Source: Thermoanaerobaculales bacterium (lineage in GTDB: Bacteria; Acidobacteriota; Thermoanaerobaculia; Thermoanaerobaculales; Sulfomarinibacteraceae). Taken from it: a stretch of 8,546 nucleotides of DNA. A program made the translations under genes and the position numbers. Under the pieces are notes generated by a model, which did not search any database, was not told the DNA's origin, and saw nothing but the letters and a program-made list of their open reading frames with translations. Positions 1 to 6,941 of this stretch are shown here, piece by piece. The stretch's first letter is position 1. Every line of letters starts with the position of its first letter. The stretch lies in contig JALOKS010000238.1 in assembly GCA_025456385.1 (NCBI GenBank), forward strand, positions 1-8,546, given 5' to 3'.

Positions 1-556
1 GTCGAAGAGGTGGCCGGAGGTCGAGCTCCTGGTGGTCGGCCGCAAGGCCTCCGACTACTTCCGCCGCCGCAGCTGGAGCGTCGTGCTCGACGAGCGCGAG
101 ACGATGTCCCGCCTGAGCGCGGACAGCGGACCGCGCCTCGGCCAGAAGCTCATCGGCGCCTTCACCGGCGGCGCCGTCGACCAGGTGTGGTTGGCCTACA
201 ACAGCTTCGTCAACCTCATCCGCCAGGAGGTCGTGATCCAGCGCCTGCTGCCGATCGAGCCGCCGCCGGTGGCGGACGACGGCTCCCTGGCGCGGGTCGA
301 CTACCTCTACGAGCCGGACGCCCGCAGCCTTCTCGCCGAGCTCCTGCCGCGCCACGTCGAGACCCAGGTCCAGCGGGCGCTCTATGACTCGGCCGCCGCC
401 GAGCAGGCCGCCCGCATGACCTCCATGGACGCGGCGACCCGCAATGCGGGCGAGATGATCGACCGGCTGACCTTGCTCTACAACCGAACCCGCCAGGCCG
501 TGATTACCAGAGAACTCATCGAGATCGTCTCCGGCGCCCAGGCGCTCGAGGGATAG
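1..556 (+). CDS. atpG: ATP synthase F1 gamma subunit, C-terminal part (5' end outside window)
   Basis: Gamma is the central rotating shaft of F1Fo ATP synthase, coupling proton flow through the membrane ring to ATP synthesis in the alpha3beta3 head. The reading frame is open from base 2, so the gene enters from the left. About 184 codons are visible, against roughly 285-300 for a whole subunit. The first visible residues, ending in VVGRKASDYFRRR, match the conserved middle of the family. The C-terminus has the gamma signature: a helix with MTSMDAATRNA, then LLYNRTRQAVITRELIEIV and GA-AL, which forms the coiled coil inside the beta barrel. A GTG at 32 is in frame but is internal to the conserved domain and is not the start. 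The stop TAG at 554-556 lies 14 bases before atpD, fitting the usual gamma-beta-epsilon operon order. I see nothing unusual in the visible part. Confidence 0.95.
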   Translation, partial: SKRWPEVELLVVGRKASDYFRRRSWSVVLDERETMSRLSADSGPRLGQKLIGAFTGGAVDQVWLAYNSFVNLIRQEVVIQRLLPIEPPPVADDGSLARVDYLYEPDARSLLAELLPRHVETQVQRALYDSAAAEQAARMTSMDAATRNAGEMIDRLTLLYNRTRQAVITRELIEIVSGAQALEG

Positions 557-570
557 GGAGTCGAAAGCAC

Positions 571-2016
<1,446 letters not shown>

Positions 2017-2017
2017 C

Positions 2018-2419
2018 ATGGCCGACACCCTGCGCCTCGAGGTCGTGACCCCGACCCACCGCGTGCTCGAGGGCCGCGCGAGCGAGGTGCGCATTCCGGG
2101 CGCCCTCGGCGAGCTCGGCGTCCTCCCGGGCCACACGCCGCTGCTGACCTCCCTCGGCACCGGCGAGCTGAAGTGGACGGAGGGCACCACGCAGGGCCGG
2201 CTGGTCGTCCAGGGGGGCTTCGCCGAGGTCCAGCCGGACGCCGTGACCGTGCTCGCCACGATCGCGGAAACCGTCGAGCAGATCGACGTCGCAGCCGCGC
2301 GCGAGGCCCTCGAGGCGGCGCGCGAGGGCCTCAAGACCGCAGCGGCCGAGGACTTCGATCGCCTTGACGCCGCGCTGCGCCTCGCCGAGGCCCGGCTCGG
2401 CGCCGCTGGCGGCCGCTGA
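2018..2419 (+). CDS. atpC: ATP synthase F1 epsilon subunit
   Basis: Epsilon joins the gamma shaft to the c-ring and, in many bacteria, inhibits wasteful ATP hydrolysis through its C-terminal helices. The 133-residue product has the usual two parts. An N-terminal beta-sandwich (about 1-85) carries the family pattern VVTP...PG..GE.GVLPGHTPLLTSLGTGEL. A C-terminal helical hairpin (about 88-130) is rich in Ala, Glu, Leu and Arg (AREALEAAREGL and AALRLAEARLG). The ATG lies one base after the atpD stop, and the purine-rich end of atpD serves as the ribosome-binding region. It is the last gene of the atp operon. The following 43 bases show no clear terminator, and a separate promoter then starts the transporter gene. 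Confidence 0.97.
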   Translation: MADTLRLEVVTPTHRVLEGRASEVRIPGALGELGVLPGHTPLLTSLGTGELKWTEGTTQGRLVVQGGFAEVQPDAVTVLATIAETVEQIDVAAAREALEAAREGLKTAAAEDFDRLDAALRLAEARLGAAGGR

Positions 2420-2462
2420 GCCGGGAGCGGGGCCGCAGCGCGCGACCCGCGCCGCACCGCCG

Positions 2463-2492
2463 TTGACAGTGCCGCAGACGATCCGCTAGCGT
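2463..2492 (+). promoter_or_regulatory. Predicted sigma-70-type promoter of the SNF transporter gene
   Basis: A perfect -35 box TTGACA (2463-2468) is followed by an 18-base spacer and TAGCGT (2487-2492). Transcription would begin near 2499, giving a leader of only about 15-20 bases before the GTG start. The pattern matches the other promoters in this window, especially the one before cutA, which has the same TAGCGT. It separates the transporter from the atp operon. Confidence 0.7.
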
Positions 2493-2514
2493 TGCCGGGC
2501 TTCACAGCTGGGGG

Positions 2515-3861
2515 GTGCCGGTGGCGGCTTCGGCTTCGGGACGTGGGCAGTGGGGCTCGCAGCTCGGCTTCGTGCTCGCGGCTGCGGGCTCGGCGATCGG
2601 TCTCGGCAACATCTGGCGTTTTCCGTATGTCACGGGGCAGAGCGGCGGCGGCGCCTTCGTCCTCGTCTACCTCTGCTGCGTGGTCTTCGTCGCGCTGCCC
2701 GTCATGCTGCTCGAGATCAGCCTCGGCCGGGCGACGCAGAGGAACCCGGTCGGCGCGCTGCTGGCGGTGCGCCCGGGCACCCGCTGGCGCTTTCTCGGTT
2801 ACCTCGCCCTCGCCACCGGGCTCGGCATCCTCTCCTACTACGCGGTGATCGCCGGCAAGGTGGCGGCCTACTGCGCGAGCTACGCCCGAGCCTTGACGGG
2901 CGGCGGCGGTGCGGACTATCAGGGCACCGCCGGCAGCGTCGTCTTCTACTTCGCGTTCTTCCTGGTCCTGACCCTGGCGGTGGTCGCCGGCGGGGTGCAG
3001 CGCGGCATCGAGCGCTGGTCGAAGATCCTGATGCCGCTCCTCCTCGTCACCATGCTCGGCATCATCGCCCGCGGCCTCTTCCTGCCCGGCTCGCTCGCCG
3101 GAGTGCAGTGGTTCCTGACCCCGGACTTCAGCAAGATCGACGGCCGGGTCGTGCTCGCGGCGATGGCGCAGGCCTTCTTCTCGCTCTCGCTCGGGATGGG
3201 GGCGATGCTGACCTACGGCTCCTACCTCTCGAAGCAGCAGGACATCCTGCGCTGCGGCGCGTGGGTCGTCTTCTTCGACACCCTGGTCGCGGTCCTCGCC
3301 GGCCTGATGATCTTCCCCGCCGTGTTCGCGCTCGGCCACGACCCCGCAGCCGGAACCACCCTGACCTTCCAGGTCCTGCCGGCGGTCTTCGCGGGCATGC
3401 CCGGCGGCACGGCGATCGGGCTGCTCTTCTTCTTCCTCCTCGGCGTCGCGGCGCTGACCTCGACCGTTTCCCTGCTCGAGGTCGTCACCGCCTACTTCGT
3501 CGACGAGCGCTCGTGGCCGCGGTCGCGGGCGGTGTGGGCGGTGAGCGCCGCCACCTTCGTCGTCGGCATCCCCTCCGCTTTCGACCTCGCCGGACACGAC
3601 CCCTTCTCGTCCCTCCGCCTGCTCGGCCAGCAGGGCTTCCTCGGCCTCATGGACTTCGTCTGGGGGAACCTGTCGCTCGCCTTCGGCTCGCTGATGCTGT
3701 GCCTGTTCGGGATCTTCGTCTGGGGGCTGCCGCGGGCGGCCGCGGAGATCGCCTCCACGTCGCCGTTCTTCGCCCGCTTCAGCAGGGTGTGGATCTTCTT
3801 CGTGCGCTGGCTGTGCCCGCTGGCGATCGCCTTCATCCTCGCCACCCTGTTCGGCCTCTAG
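2515..3861 (+). CDS. Sodium-dependent transporter of the SNF/NSS (LeuT-like) family
   Basis: This inner-membrane symporter uses the sodium gradient to import an amino acid or similar small solute; the substrate cannot be read from sequence. At 448 residues with about 11 hydrophobic segments it resembles the 11-helix bacterial members (MhsT, TnaT, Tyt1) rather than 12-helix LeuT. TM1 holds the unwound sodium/substrate motif SAIGLGNIWRFPY (residues 26-38), including N32 and the gate arginine R35. TM6 reads AFFSLSLGMGAM (220-231). D255 in TM7 takes the acidic position that replaces chloride in chloride-independent bacterial members. TM8 has T315 and S316, matching the Na2 ligands of LeuT. M228 stands where LeuT has F259, so the substrate pocket may differ. 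The start is GTG at 2515 or, better spaced from the G-run at 2510-2515, GTG at 2521. It has its own promoter and does not belong to the atp operon. Confidence 0.93.
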   Translation: MPVAASASGRGQWGSQLGFVLAAAGSAIGLGNIWRFPYVTGQSGGGAFVLVYLCCVVFVALPVMLLEISLGRATQRNPVGALLAVRPGTRWRFLGYLALATGLGILSYYAVIAGKVAAYCASYARALTGGGGADYQGTAGSVVFYFAFFLVLTLAVVAGGVQRGIERWSKILMPLLLVTMLGIIARGLFLPGSLAGVQWFLTPDFSKIDGRVVLAAMAQAFFSLSLGMGAMLTYGSYLSKQQDILRCGAWVVFFDTLVAVLAGLMIFPAVFALGHDPAAGTTLTFQVLPAVFAGMPGGTAIGLLFFFLLGVAALTSTVSLLEVVTAYFVDERSWPRSRAVWAVSAATFVVGIPSAFDLAGHDPFSSLRLLGQQGFLGLMDFVWGNLSLAFGSLMLCLFGIFVWGLPRAAAEIASTSPFFARFSRVWIFFVRWLCPLAIAFILATLFGL

Positions 3862-3908
3862 GATGCGCCCCGCGGCACCCTGTGCTCGGCGATGATCGCG
3901 CCGAAGGC

Positions 3909-3937
3909 TTGCGCCCCGCGCCATTCCCGGTTAGAGT
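3909..3937 (+). promoter_or_regulatory. Predicted promoter of the truncated tRNA-Pro
   Basis: TTGCGC (3909-3914), a 17-base spacer and TAGAGT (3932-3937) sit so that transcription would begin about four bases before the tRNA 5' end at 3948. The -35 box is weaker than in the other promoters, but spacing and -10 agree with them. Its position suggests that the tRNA relic is still transcribed. Confidence 0.55.
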
Positions 3938-3947
3938 GGCGGGCCGT

Positions 3948-3988
3948 CGGGGCGTAGCTCAGCCTGGCAGAGCGCACGGTTCGGGACC
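3948..3988 (+). pseudogene. Truncated tRNA-Pro (anticodon CGG), 5' half only
   Basis: The sequence starts with the acceptor 5' strand CGGGGCG (3948-3954), then TA. A D-arm follows with stem GCTC/GAGC (3957-3960 and 3970-3973) and loop AGCCTGGCA. The anticodon arm comes next: 5' stem CACGG (3975-3979) and loop TTCGGGA (3980-3986), whose anticodon CGG reads the CCG proline codon. Only two bases of the 3' anticodon stem (CC, 3987-3988) fit. The sequence then turns into a hairpin. There is no variable loop, no T-arm (GGTTCGAATCC-like), no CGCCCCG to close the acceptor and no CCA anywhere downstream in the window. A functional tRNA cannot fold from this. It may be a deletion relic, a recombination junction, an assembly deletion or, much less likely, a split tRNA gene. 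The identity of the 5' half is clear; its fate is inferred. Confidence 0.8.
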
Positions 3989-4022
3989 TTCAGGGCCGGC
4001 GGTGGCACCGCCGGCCCTGAAG
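3988..4022 (+). repeat. Perfect 16-bp inverted repeat (GC-rich hairpin, possible terminator)
   Basis: The arm CTTCAGGGCCGGCGGT (3988-4003) is the exact reverse complement of ACCGCCGGCCCTGAAG (4007-4022), with the three-base loop GGC between them. It starts directly at the end of the tRNA fragment and ends five bases before the lexA -35 box. Such a stable stem could stop transcription from the tRNA promoter and shield lexA from read-through. However, no run of T follows it (TGCGTTGACTT), so it is not a textbook intrinsic terminator. It would fold on either strand. Confidence 0.85.
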
Positions 4023-4026
4023 TGCG

Positions 4027-4055
4027 TTGACTTACGCCTCGTTTTCACCTAGTGT
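4027..4055 (+). promoter_or_regulatory. Predicted lexA promoter
   Basis: TTGACT (4027-4032), a 17-base spacer and TAGTGT (4050-4055) place the transcription start near 4062. That is immediately at the ribosome-binding sequence GGGGAG (4063-4068) of lexA, so the leader is about 14 bases. A half-palindrome GCGT-N6-ACGC (4024-4037) covers the -35 box and could be an operator, but neither the GAAC-N4-GTTC nor the CTGT-N8-ACAG type of SOS box is present here. Confidence 0.7.
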
Positions 4056-4075
4056 CGTTGCTGGGGAGATCGCCG

Positions 4076-4678
4076 ATGACCTACCTCACCGAGCGCCAGC
4101 GCGACGTTCTCCGCTTCATCAGGGCGCGGCTCGACGTCGCCGGCGTCGCGCCGACCTTGCAGGAGATCGCGGATGCCTTCGGCTTCCGCTCCACGGCGAG
4201 CGCCCAGAAGCACGTCGCCCACCTCGAGCGCAAGGGCTTCCTCGAGCGCCGCAAGCACCAGAAGCGGGGCCTCGTCCTGGCCGGCCACGGCGCGGCCTCT
4301 GGCGCCGAGCTGCCGCTCTTCGGCGTCGTCGCCGCCGGCTCGCCGATCGAGTCGATTCCGGACGAGGAGCGGGTGTTCGTGCCTTCGAGCTTCCTGCGCT
4401 CGGGCGAGCACTTCGTGCTCAGGGTCCGTGGCGACTCGATGATCGACGACGGCGTGCACGACGGCGACCTCGTGGTGGTGCAGCAGGCGCATGCCGCGAA
4501 AGACGGCGAGATGGTGGTGGCCCTGGTCGCCGGCGAGGTCACCCTGAAGCGGATCTACCGCGAGGGGGCCTCGCGGGTGCGACTGCAGCCCGCCAACCCG
4601 GCGCTGGCCCCGCTCCTCGTGCCTGCGCGCGAGCTCCAGGTCCAGGGGGTGGTGGTCGGTCTGCTCCGGAGGTACTGA
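4076..4678 (+). CDS. lexA: LexA repressor (SOS response regulator, self-cleaving)
   Basis: LexA represses DNA-damage genes and cleaves itself when stimulated by RecA filaments. The 200-residue product has an N-terminal winged helix-turn-helix (about 1-70; TLQEIADAFGFRS is the recognition region, then AHLERKGFLERR). A C-terminal S24 peptidase-like domain follows. The cleavage site is A87-G88 in VAAGSP. The catalytic serine is S121 in GDSMIDDG and the lysine is K158 in EVTLKRIY, all intact and at the expected spacing. The start chosen is ATG at 4076, with GGGGAG seven bases upstream and the family N-terminus MTYLTERQRDVL. A GTG at 4052 would add eight residues but lies inside the -10 box. No SOS partner gene (recA, imuA, dnaE2) lies beside it. 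Autoregulation is usual for the family, but its operator is not recognised here. Confidence 0.97.
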   Translation: MTYLTERQRDVLRFIRARLDVAGVAPTLQEIADAFGFRSTASAQKHVAHLERKGFLERRKHQKRGLVLAGHGAASGAELPLFGVVAAGSPIESIPDEERVFVPSSFLRSGEHFVLRVRGDSMIDDGVHDGDLVVVQQAHAAKDGEMVVALVAGEVTLKRIYREGASRVRLQPANPALAPLLVPARELQVQGVVVGLLRRY

Positions 4679-4687
4679 GCGGCTGTC

Positions 4688-4716
4688 TTGACTCCCCCCG
4701 GGAACTCGGCTAGCGT
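4688..4716 (+). promoter_or_regulatory. Predicted cutA promoter, likely leaderless transcript
   Basis: TTGACT (4688-4693), a 17-base spacer and TAGCGT (4711-4716) begin ten bases after the lexA stop. The ATG of cutA lies only six bases past the -10 box, so the predicted transcription start falls on or within a base or two of the start codon, and no Shine-Dalgarno sequence can fit between them. The -10 TAGCGT is identical to that of the transporter promoter. Confidence 0.7.
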
Positions 4717-4722
4717 TTCCGC

Positions 4723-5091
4723 ATGCCTGACCTCGATCCGATCGTTCTCATGATGACCTCGGTCGGCACCGAGCAGCAGGCGGTGGAGATCTCCGAGGAG
4801 CTCATCGCCCGCCGCCTCGCCACCTGCATCAACATCGTTCCCTGCCTGCGCTCGATCTACCGCTGGAAGGGCAAGGTCTGCGAGGACACCGAGTACCTCC
4901 TCCTGATCAAGACCCCCGCACGCCTGTTCGATGCCGTGTCCGCCGCGATCCGCGAGTTCCACTCCTACGAGCTGCCCGAGATCCTGGCGCTGCCGGTAAC
5001 CGCCGCCGAGACCAACTTCCAGCAGTGGGTGCTGCAGATGGTCGAGCCCGGCGAGGACCCGGCGGACGACGACGCCTCGGACTACGACTGA
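4723..5091 (+). CDS. cutA: CutA1-family divalent cation tolerance protein
   Basis: CutA1 proteins are small, very stable cytosolic trimers with a ferredoxin-like fold. They are linked by genetics to copper and divalent cation tolerance, although their biochemical role remains unsettled. The 122-residue product has the family landmarks in order: an N-terminal strand IVLMMTSVGTEQQA, the helix EISEELIARRLATC (C35), the core INIVPCLRSIYRWKGKV (37-52) with R43, Y46, W48 and K49, EDTEYLLLIKT (54-64), and SYELPEILALPV near residues 88-99 with a final W before the last strand. The C-terminal 13 residues form an acidic tail (EDPADDDASDYD) beyond the usual end of the fold. It has its own promoter overlapping the lexA-cutA gap. 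No copper exporter or cytochrome biogenesis gene is nearby, so context adds nothing about metal specificity. Confidence 0.95.
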   Translation: MPDLDPIVLMMTSVGTEQQAVEISEELIARRLATCINIVPCLRSIYRWKGKVCEDTEYLLLIKTPARLFDAVSAAIREFHSYELPEILALPVTAAETNFQQWVLQMVEPGEDPADDDASDYD

Positions 5092-5130
5092 CGCGGACGG
5101 CGTGCCCACGAGCCACCCACCCATCTCGCG

Positions 5131-5577
5131 ATGACAGGCAACAGCCCGCTGCAAGCCAACCTGATCCTGGCCAGCCGCTTCGAGAACATCGAGGTCGCGG
5201 AGCACACCCTCCTCGACCTCTGCCGTCGCGCGGGCTGTGCCGACGACATCGAGTACCCGTTGGTGACCGCCCTCCGCGAGGCGATCGCCAACGCGGTTCG
5301 CCACGGCAACCGCCAGGACCCGGCACGCCTGGTGCGCCTCGAGTACCGGATCAGCAACGGCAGCATCACGATCCGCGTCGATGACGAAGGAGAGGGTTTC
5401 GACCCGTCGGCCGTGCCCGACCCGACGGCGGAGGCCAATTTGCTGCGGCCGAGCGGTCGCGGTATCTTCTACATGCGCCGGTTCATGCGTCGCGTGGAGT
5501 TCGAACGGGCAGCCGCGGGCGGGACGTCGGTCCTCATGGAGCGCGACCTGAAATCTTCGGACAGCGATCACGGTTGA
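5131..5577 (+). CDS. RsbW/SpoIIAB-like ATP-binding anti-sigma regulatory protein
   Basis: Proteins of this GHKL ATPase group are cytosolic switch kinases. They bind a sigma factor or another target, and phosphorylate a STAS-domain antagonist on serine. The 148 residues contain the Bergerat fold motifs: the N-box REAIANAVRHGN with E50 and N54, the G1 box VDDEGEGFDP (83-92), and the G2 box PSGRGIFYMRRFM (107-119). That is a complete HATPase_c_2 domain without sensor, dimerisation or membrane parts. The ATG at 5131 has no clear ribosome-binding site and lies 39 bases after cutA; no separate promoter is evident, so it may be cotranscribed with cutA. The following STAS gene is the obvious phosphorylation substrate. 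Which sigma factor or effector it captures is not shown: the nearest sigma gene is of ECF type, which usually uses a different class of anti-sigma factor. Confidence 0.9.
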   Translation: MTGNSPLQANLILASRFENIEVAEHTLLDLCRRAGCADDIEYPLVTALREAIANAVRHGNRQDPARLVRLEYRISNGSITIRVDDEGEGFDPSAVPDPTAEANLLRPSGRGIFYMRRFMRRVEFERAAAGGTSVLMERDLKSSDSDHG

Positions 5578-5616
5578 TGAGCAGCGGAGGGCACATGGTG
5601 AGCCCCGTTCCTCGAC

Positions 5617-5624
5617 AAAAGGAG
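5617..5624 (+). promoter_or_regulatory. Strong ribosome-binding site that fixes the STAS gene start
   Basis: AAAAGGAG (5617-5624) lies six bases before ATG 5631. Two other in-frame starts exist upstream, TTG 5574 and ATG 5595, but neither has such a site, and the STAS domain fits the short form. It is the best ribosome-binding site in the window, which suggests that the antagonist is made in excess over the kinase. Confidence 0.8.
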
Positions 5625-5630
5625 AATCCT

Positions 5631-5966
5631 ATGAAGAGCAGCACCCGCGATGTCGGCAACATCCGCATCATCGAGCTCGCCGGCAAGATCACCATCGGCT
5701 CAGGCGACGTCAAGATCCGCGAGCTCATCGCGCACGCCCTCGAGGACGGCAAGACCAACATCCTCTTCGATCTCGGCGGCGTCACCGCCATCGATTCCTC
5801 CGGGATAGGCGAGATGGTCGCCTGCTACACGACGGTCACCAAGCGCGGTGGCCGCCTCAAGCTGATGCACCTCTCGCCGAAGATCAACGACATCCTGCAG
5901 GTCACCCAGCTGATCACCGTCTTCGACGTCTTCGACGACGAGCGCGAGGCCGTGGGCAGCTTCTGA
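5631..5966 (+). CDS. STAS-domain anti-sigma factor antagonist (RsbV/SpoIIAA-like)
   Basis: In partner switching, the unphosphorylated STAS protein binds the RsbW-like kinase and frees its target; phosphorylation on serine ends the interaction. The 111 residues form one STAS domain: strand NIRIIELAGKITIGSG (about 9-24), helix KIRELIAHALEDG, strand NILFDLGGVTAID, and the phosphorylation loop DSSGIGEM with D55, S56 and S57. A helix, the strand GGRLKLMHL and the C-terminal PKINDILQVTQLITVFDVF complete it. One of S56 or S57 is the expected phosphoacceptor. It starts 53 bases after its kinase on the same strand, and the two are almost certainly cotranscribed. No PP2C phosphatase gene that would reactivate it is in the window. 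Its stop lies 22 bases from the end of the convergent anti-sigma gene. Confidence 0.93.
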   Translation: MKSSTRDVGNIRIIELAGKITIGSGDVKIRELIAHALEDGKTNILFDLGGVTAIDSSGIGEMVACYTTVTKRGGRLKLMHLSPKINDILQVTQLITVFDVFDDEREAVGSF

Positions 5967-5988
5967 GCCGGATCCCCGCGCTCGCCGC

Positions 5989-6939
5989 TCAGCCGGTCGG
6001 TGGTGACGGCCCCTCGATCACCACCTCGCCGGCATAGTCGCCGTCGGGCACCCCCGGGATCGCCAGACCGACGACCAGCTCGCTCGCCTGGAGGCTGTCG
6101 AAGGGTGCGGCCAGCGGCTTCCACACCGGCCACACCTGCCGCACGACGCCACCCGCGACCCGCACCCGCACGGCGTGCCGGCCGGGCACGCTGGCGGCCC
6201 GGGGCTCGAAGTCCTGCCAGGCGGTGTCGCTGCCCATGAACACCAGGAGCCGCCCCGCGGCGACCCGGTCCCCCGCGGCGGAGCGTCCGTCGTACCCGTC
6301 GCCGGCGCTGAGCGACCGGCCGAGCTTGCTCGCCGCCGCGGGCGGTCCACCCCGGCCTCCCGGCTCGCCCATCGTGCTCGGTGCCAACGCGCTCTGGGTG
6401 TCAGCATCGGCCGCAAGCCCGTCGGGCGCTTCGTCCGCCGGTCCCGGCGGGAGGCCGGCGCGCTCGCGCAGCGGCGGCGAGGCGGCGCCGGCTTCCGGGA
6501 ACGGCGCGGCCTCGGGGCGGACCGCCGGGGACGGCGGCGGGGCGCCGCTGGAGCCGAGAGCGTCCTCCTCGCCCCCGGCGGCGAGCGGCGCCTGGACGGT
6601 CAGGACCGCGGGGACCACGGACGGCGGCCGCTGCAGAACCTGGACGCCGACGGTGACGCCGAGCGCCACCGCGGCGGCGGCCGCGAGCCAGCGCACACGA
6701 CGACCCGGCCGTGACGATTCCGATCCGTGCCGCAGAGGACCGATCCGGGCGTCCAGCCCGGGGGGCGCGAGCTCGCTCGCGGCCAGTGCCTGGAGGGCGC
6801 TGCGCACCCGCGTCAGGGCGGCGAGCTCGTCGCGCAGACCGGGATCGGCCGCCAGCGCGCGCTCCATCTCCCGCGCCTCACCGGGGTCGAGGTCGCCGTC
6901 GAGGAGGCGGCTCAGACCTTCAGTGATGGCGTCGTTCAT
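5989..6939 (-). CDS. Membrane-anchored anti-sigma factor of the adjacent ECF sigma factor
   Basis: This protein probably binds the adjacent ECF sigma factor in the cytoplasm and releases it on an envelope signal. The 316 residues divide into a helical cytosolic part (about 1-80; ITEGLSRLLDGDLDPGEARE is typical of anti-sigma N-termini), one membrane helix (about 84-102, WLAAAAAVALGVTVGVQVL), a disordered Pro/Ala/Gly-rich periplasmic linker (about 105-228), and a compact end domain (about 229-310) with VFMGSDTAW, RHAVRVRVAGG and VWPVWKP. The N-terminal part has no cysteine and only one histidine, H71, so it lacks the HxxxCxxC zinc motif of the common zf-HC2 class. The ATG at 6939 is two bases after the sigma stop, with GGTGGGG as ribosome-binding site across that stop, so the two are translationally coupled. 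A longer open frame runs upstream, but there it overlaps the sigma gene. The identity rests on N-terminal type and position more than on strong motifs. Confidence 0.8.
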   Translation of the reverse strand: MNDAITEGLSRLLDGDLDPGEAREMERALAADPGLRDELAALTRVRSALQALAASELAPPGLDARIGPLRHGSESSRPGRRVRWLAAAAAVALGVTVGVQVLQRPPSVVPAVLTVQAPLAAGGEEDALGSSGAPPPSPAVRPEAAPFPEAGAASPPLRERAGLPPGPADEAPDGLAADADTQSALAPSTMGEPGGRGGPPAAASKLGRSLSAGDGYDGRSAAGDRVAAGRLLVFMGSDTAWQDFEPRAASVPGRHAVRVRVAGGVVRQVWPVWKPLAAPFDSLQASELVVGLAIPGVPDGDYAGEVVIEGPSPPTG

Positions 6940-6941
6940 GC

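Noticed and set aside
2297..2334. GCGCGCGAGG occurring twice in atpC
   Set aside because: It encodes the repeating AREALEAAREGL helix; helix periodicity and codon bias explain it.
2420..2462. Possible terminator after the atp operon
   Set aside because: GC-rich, but with no stem of useful length followed by a T run.
4701..4720. GGAA...TTCC symmetry at the cutA promoter as a possible LexA box
   Set aside because: The outer GGAA/TTCC and inner GCTAGC have different centres, so there is no true palindrome.
4555..5571. A 338-codon minus-strand frame opposite lexA, cutA and the kinase gene
   Set aside because: It covers three genes with intact motifs on the other strand and shows biased composition without domains.
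5967..5988. Possible bidirectional terminator between the convergent STAS and anti-sigma genes
   Set aside because: The 22-base gap shows no convincing stem-loop.
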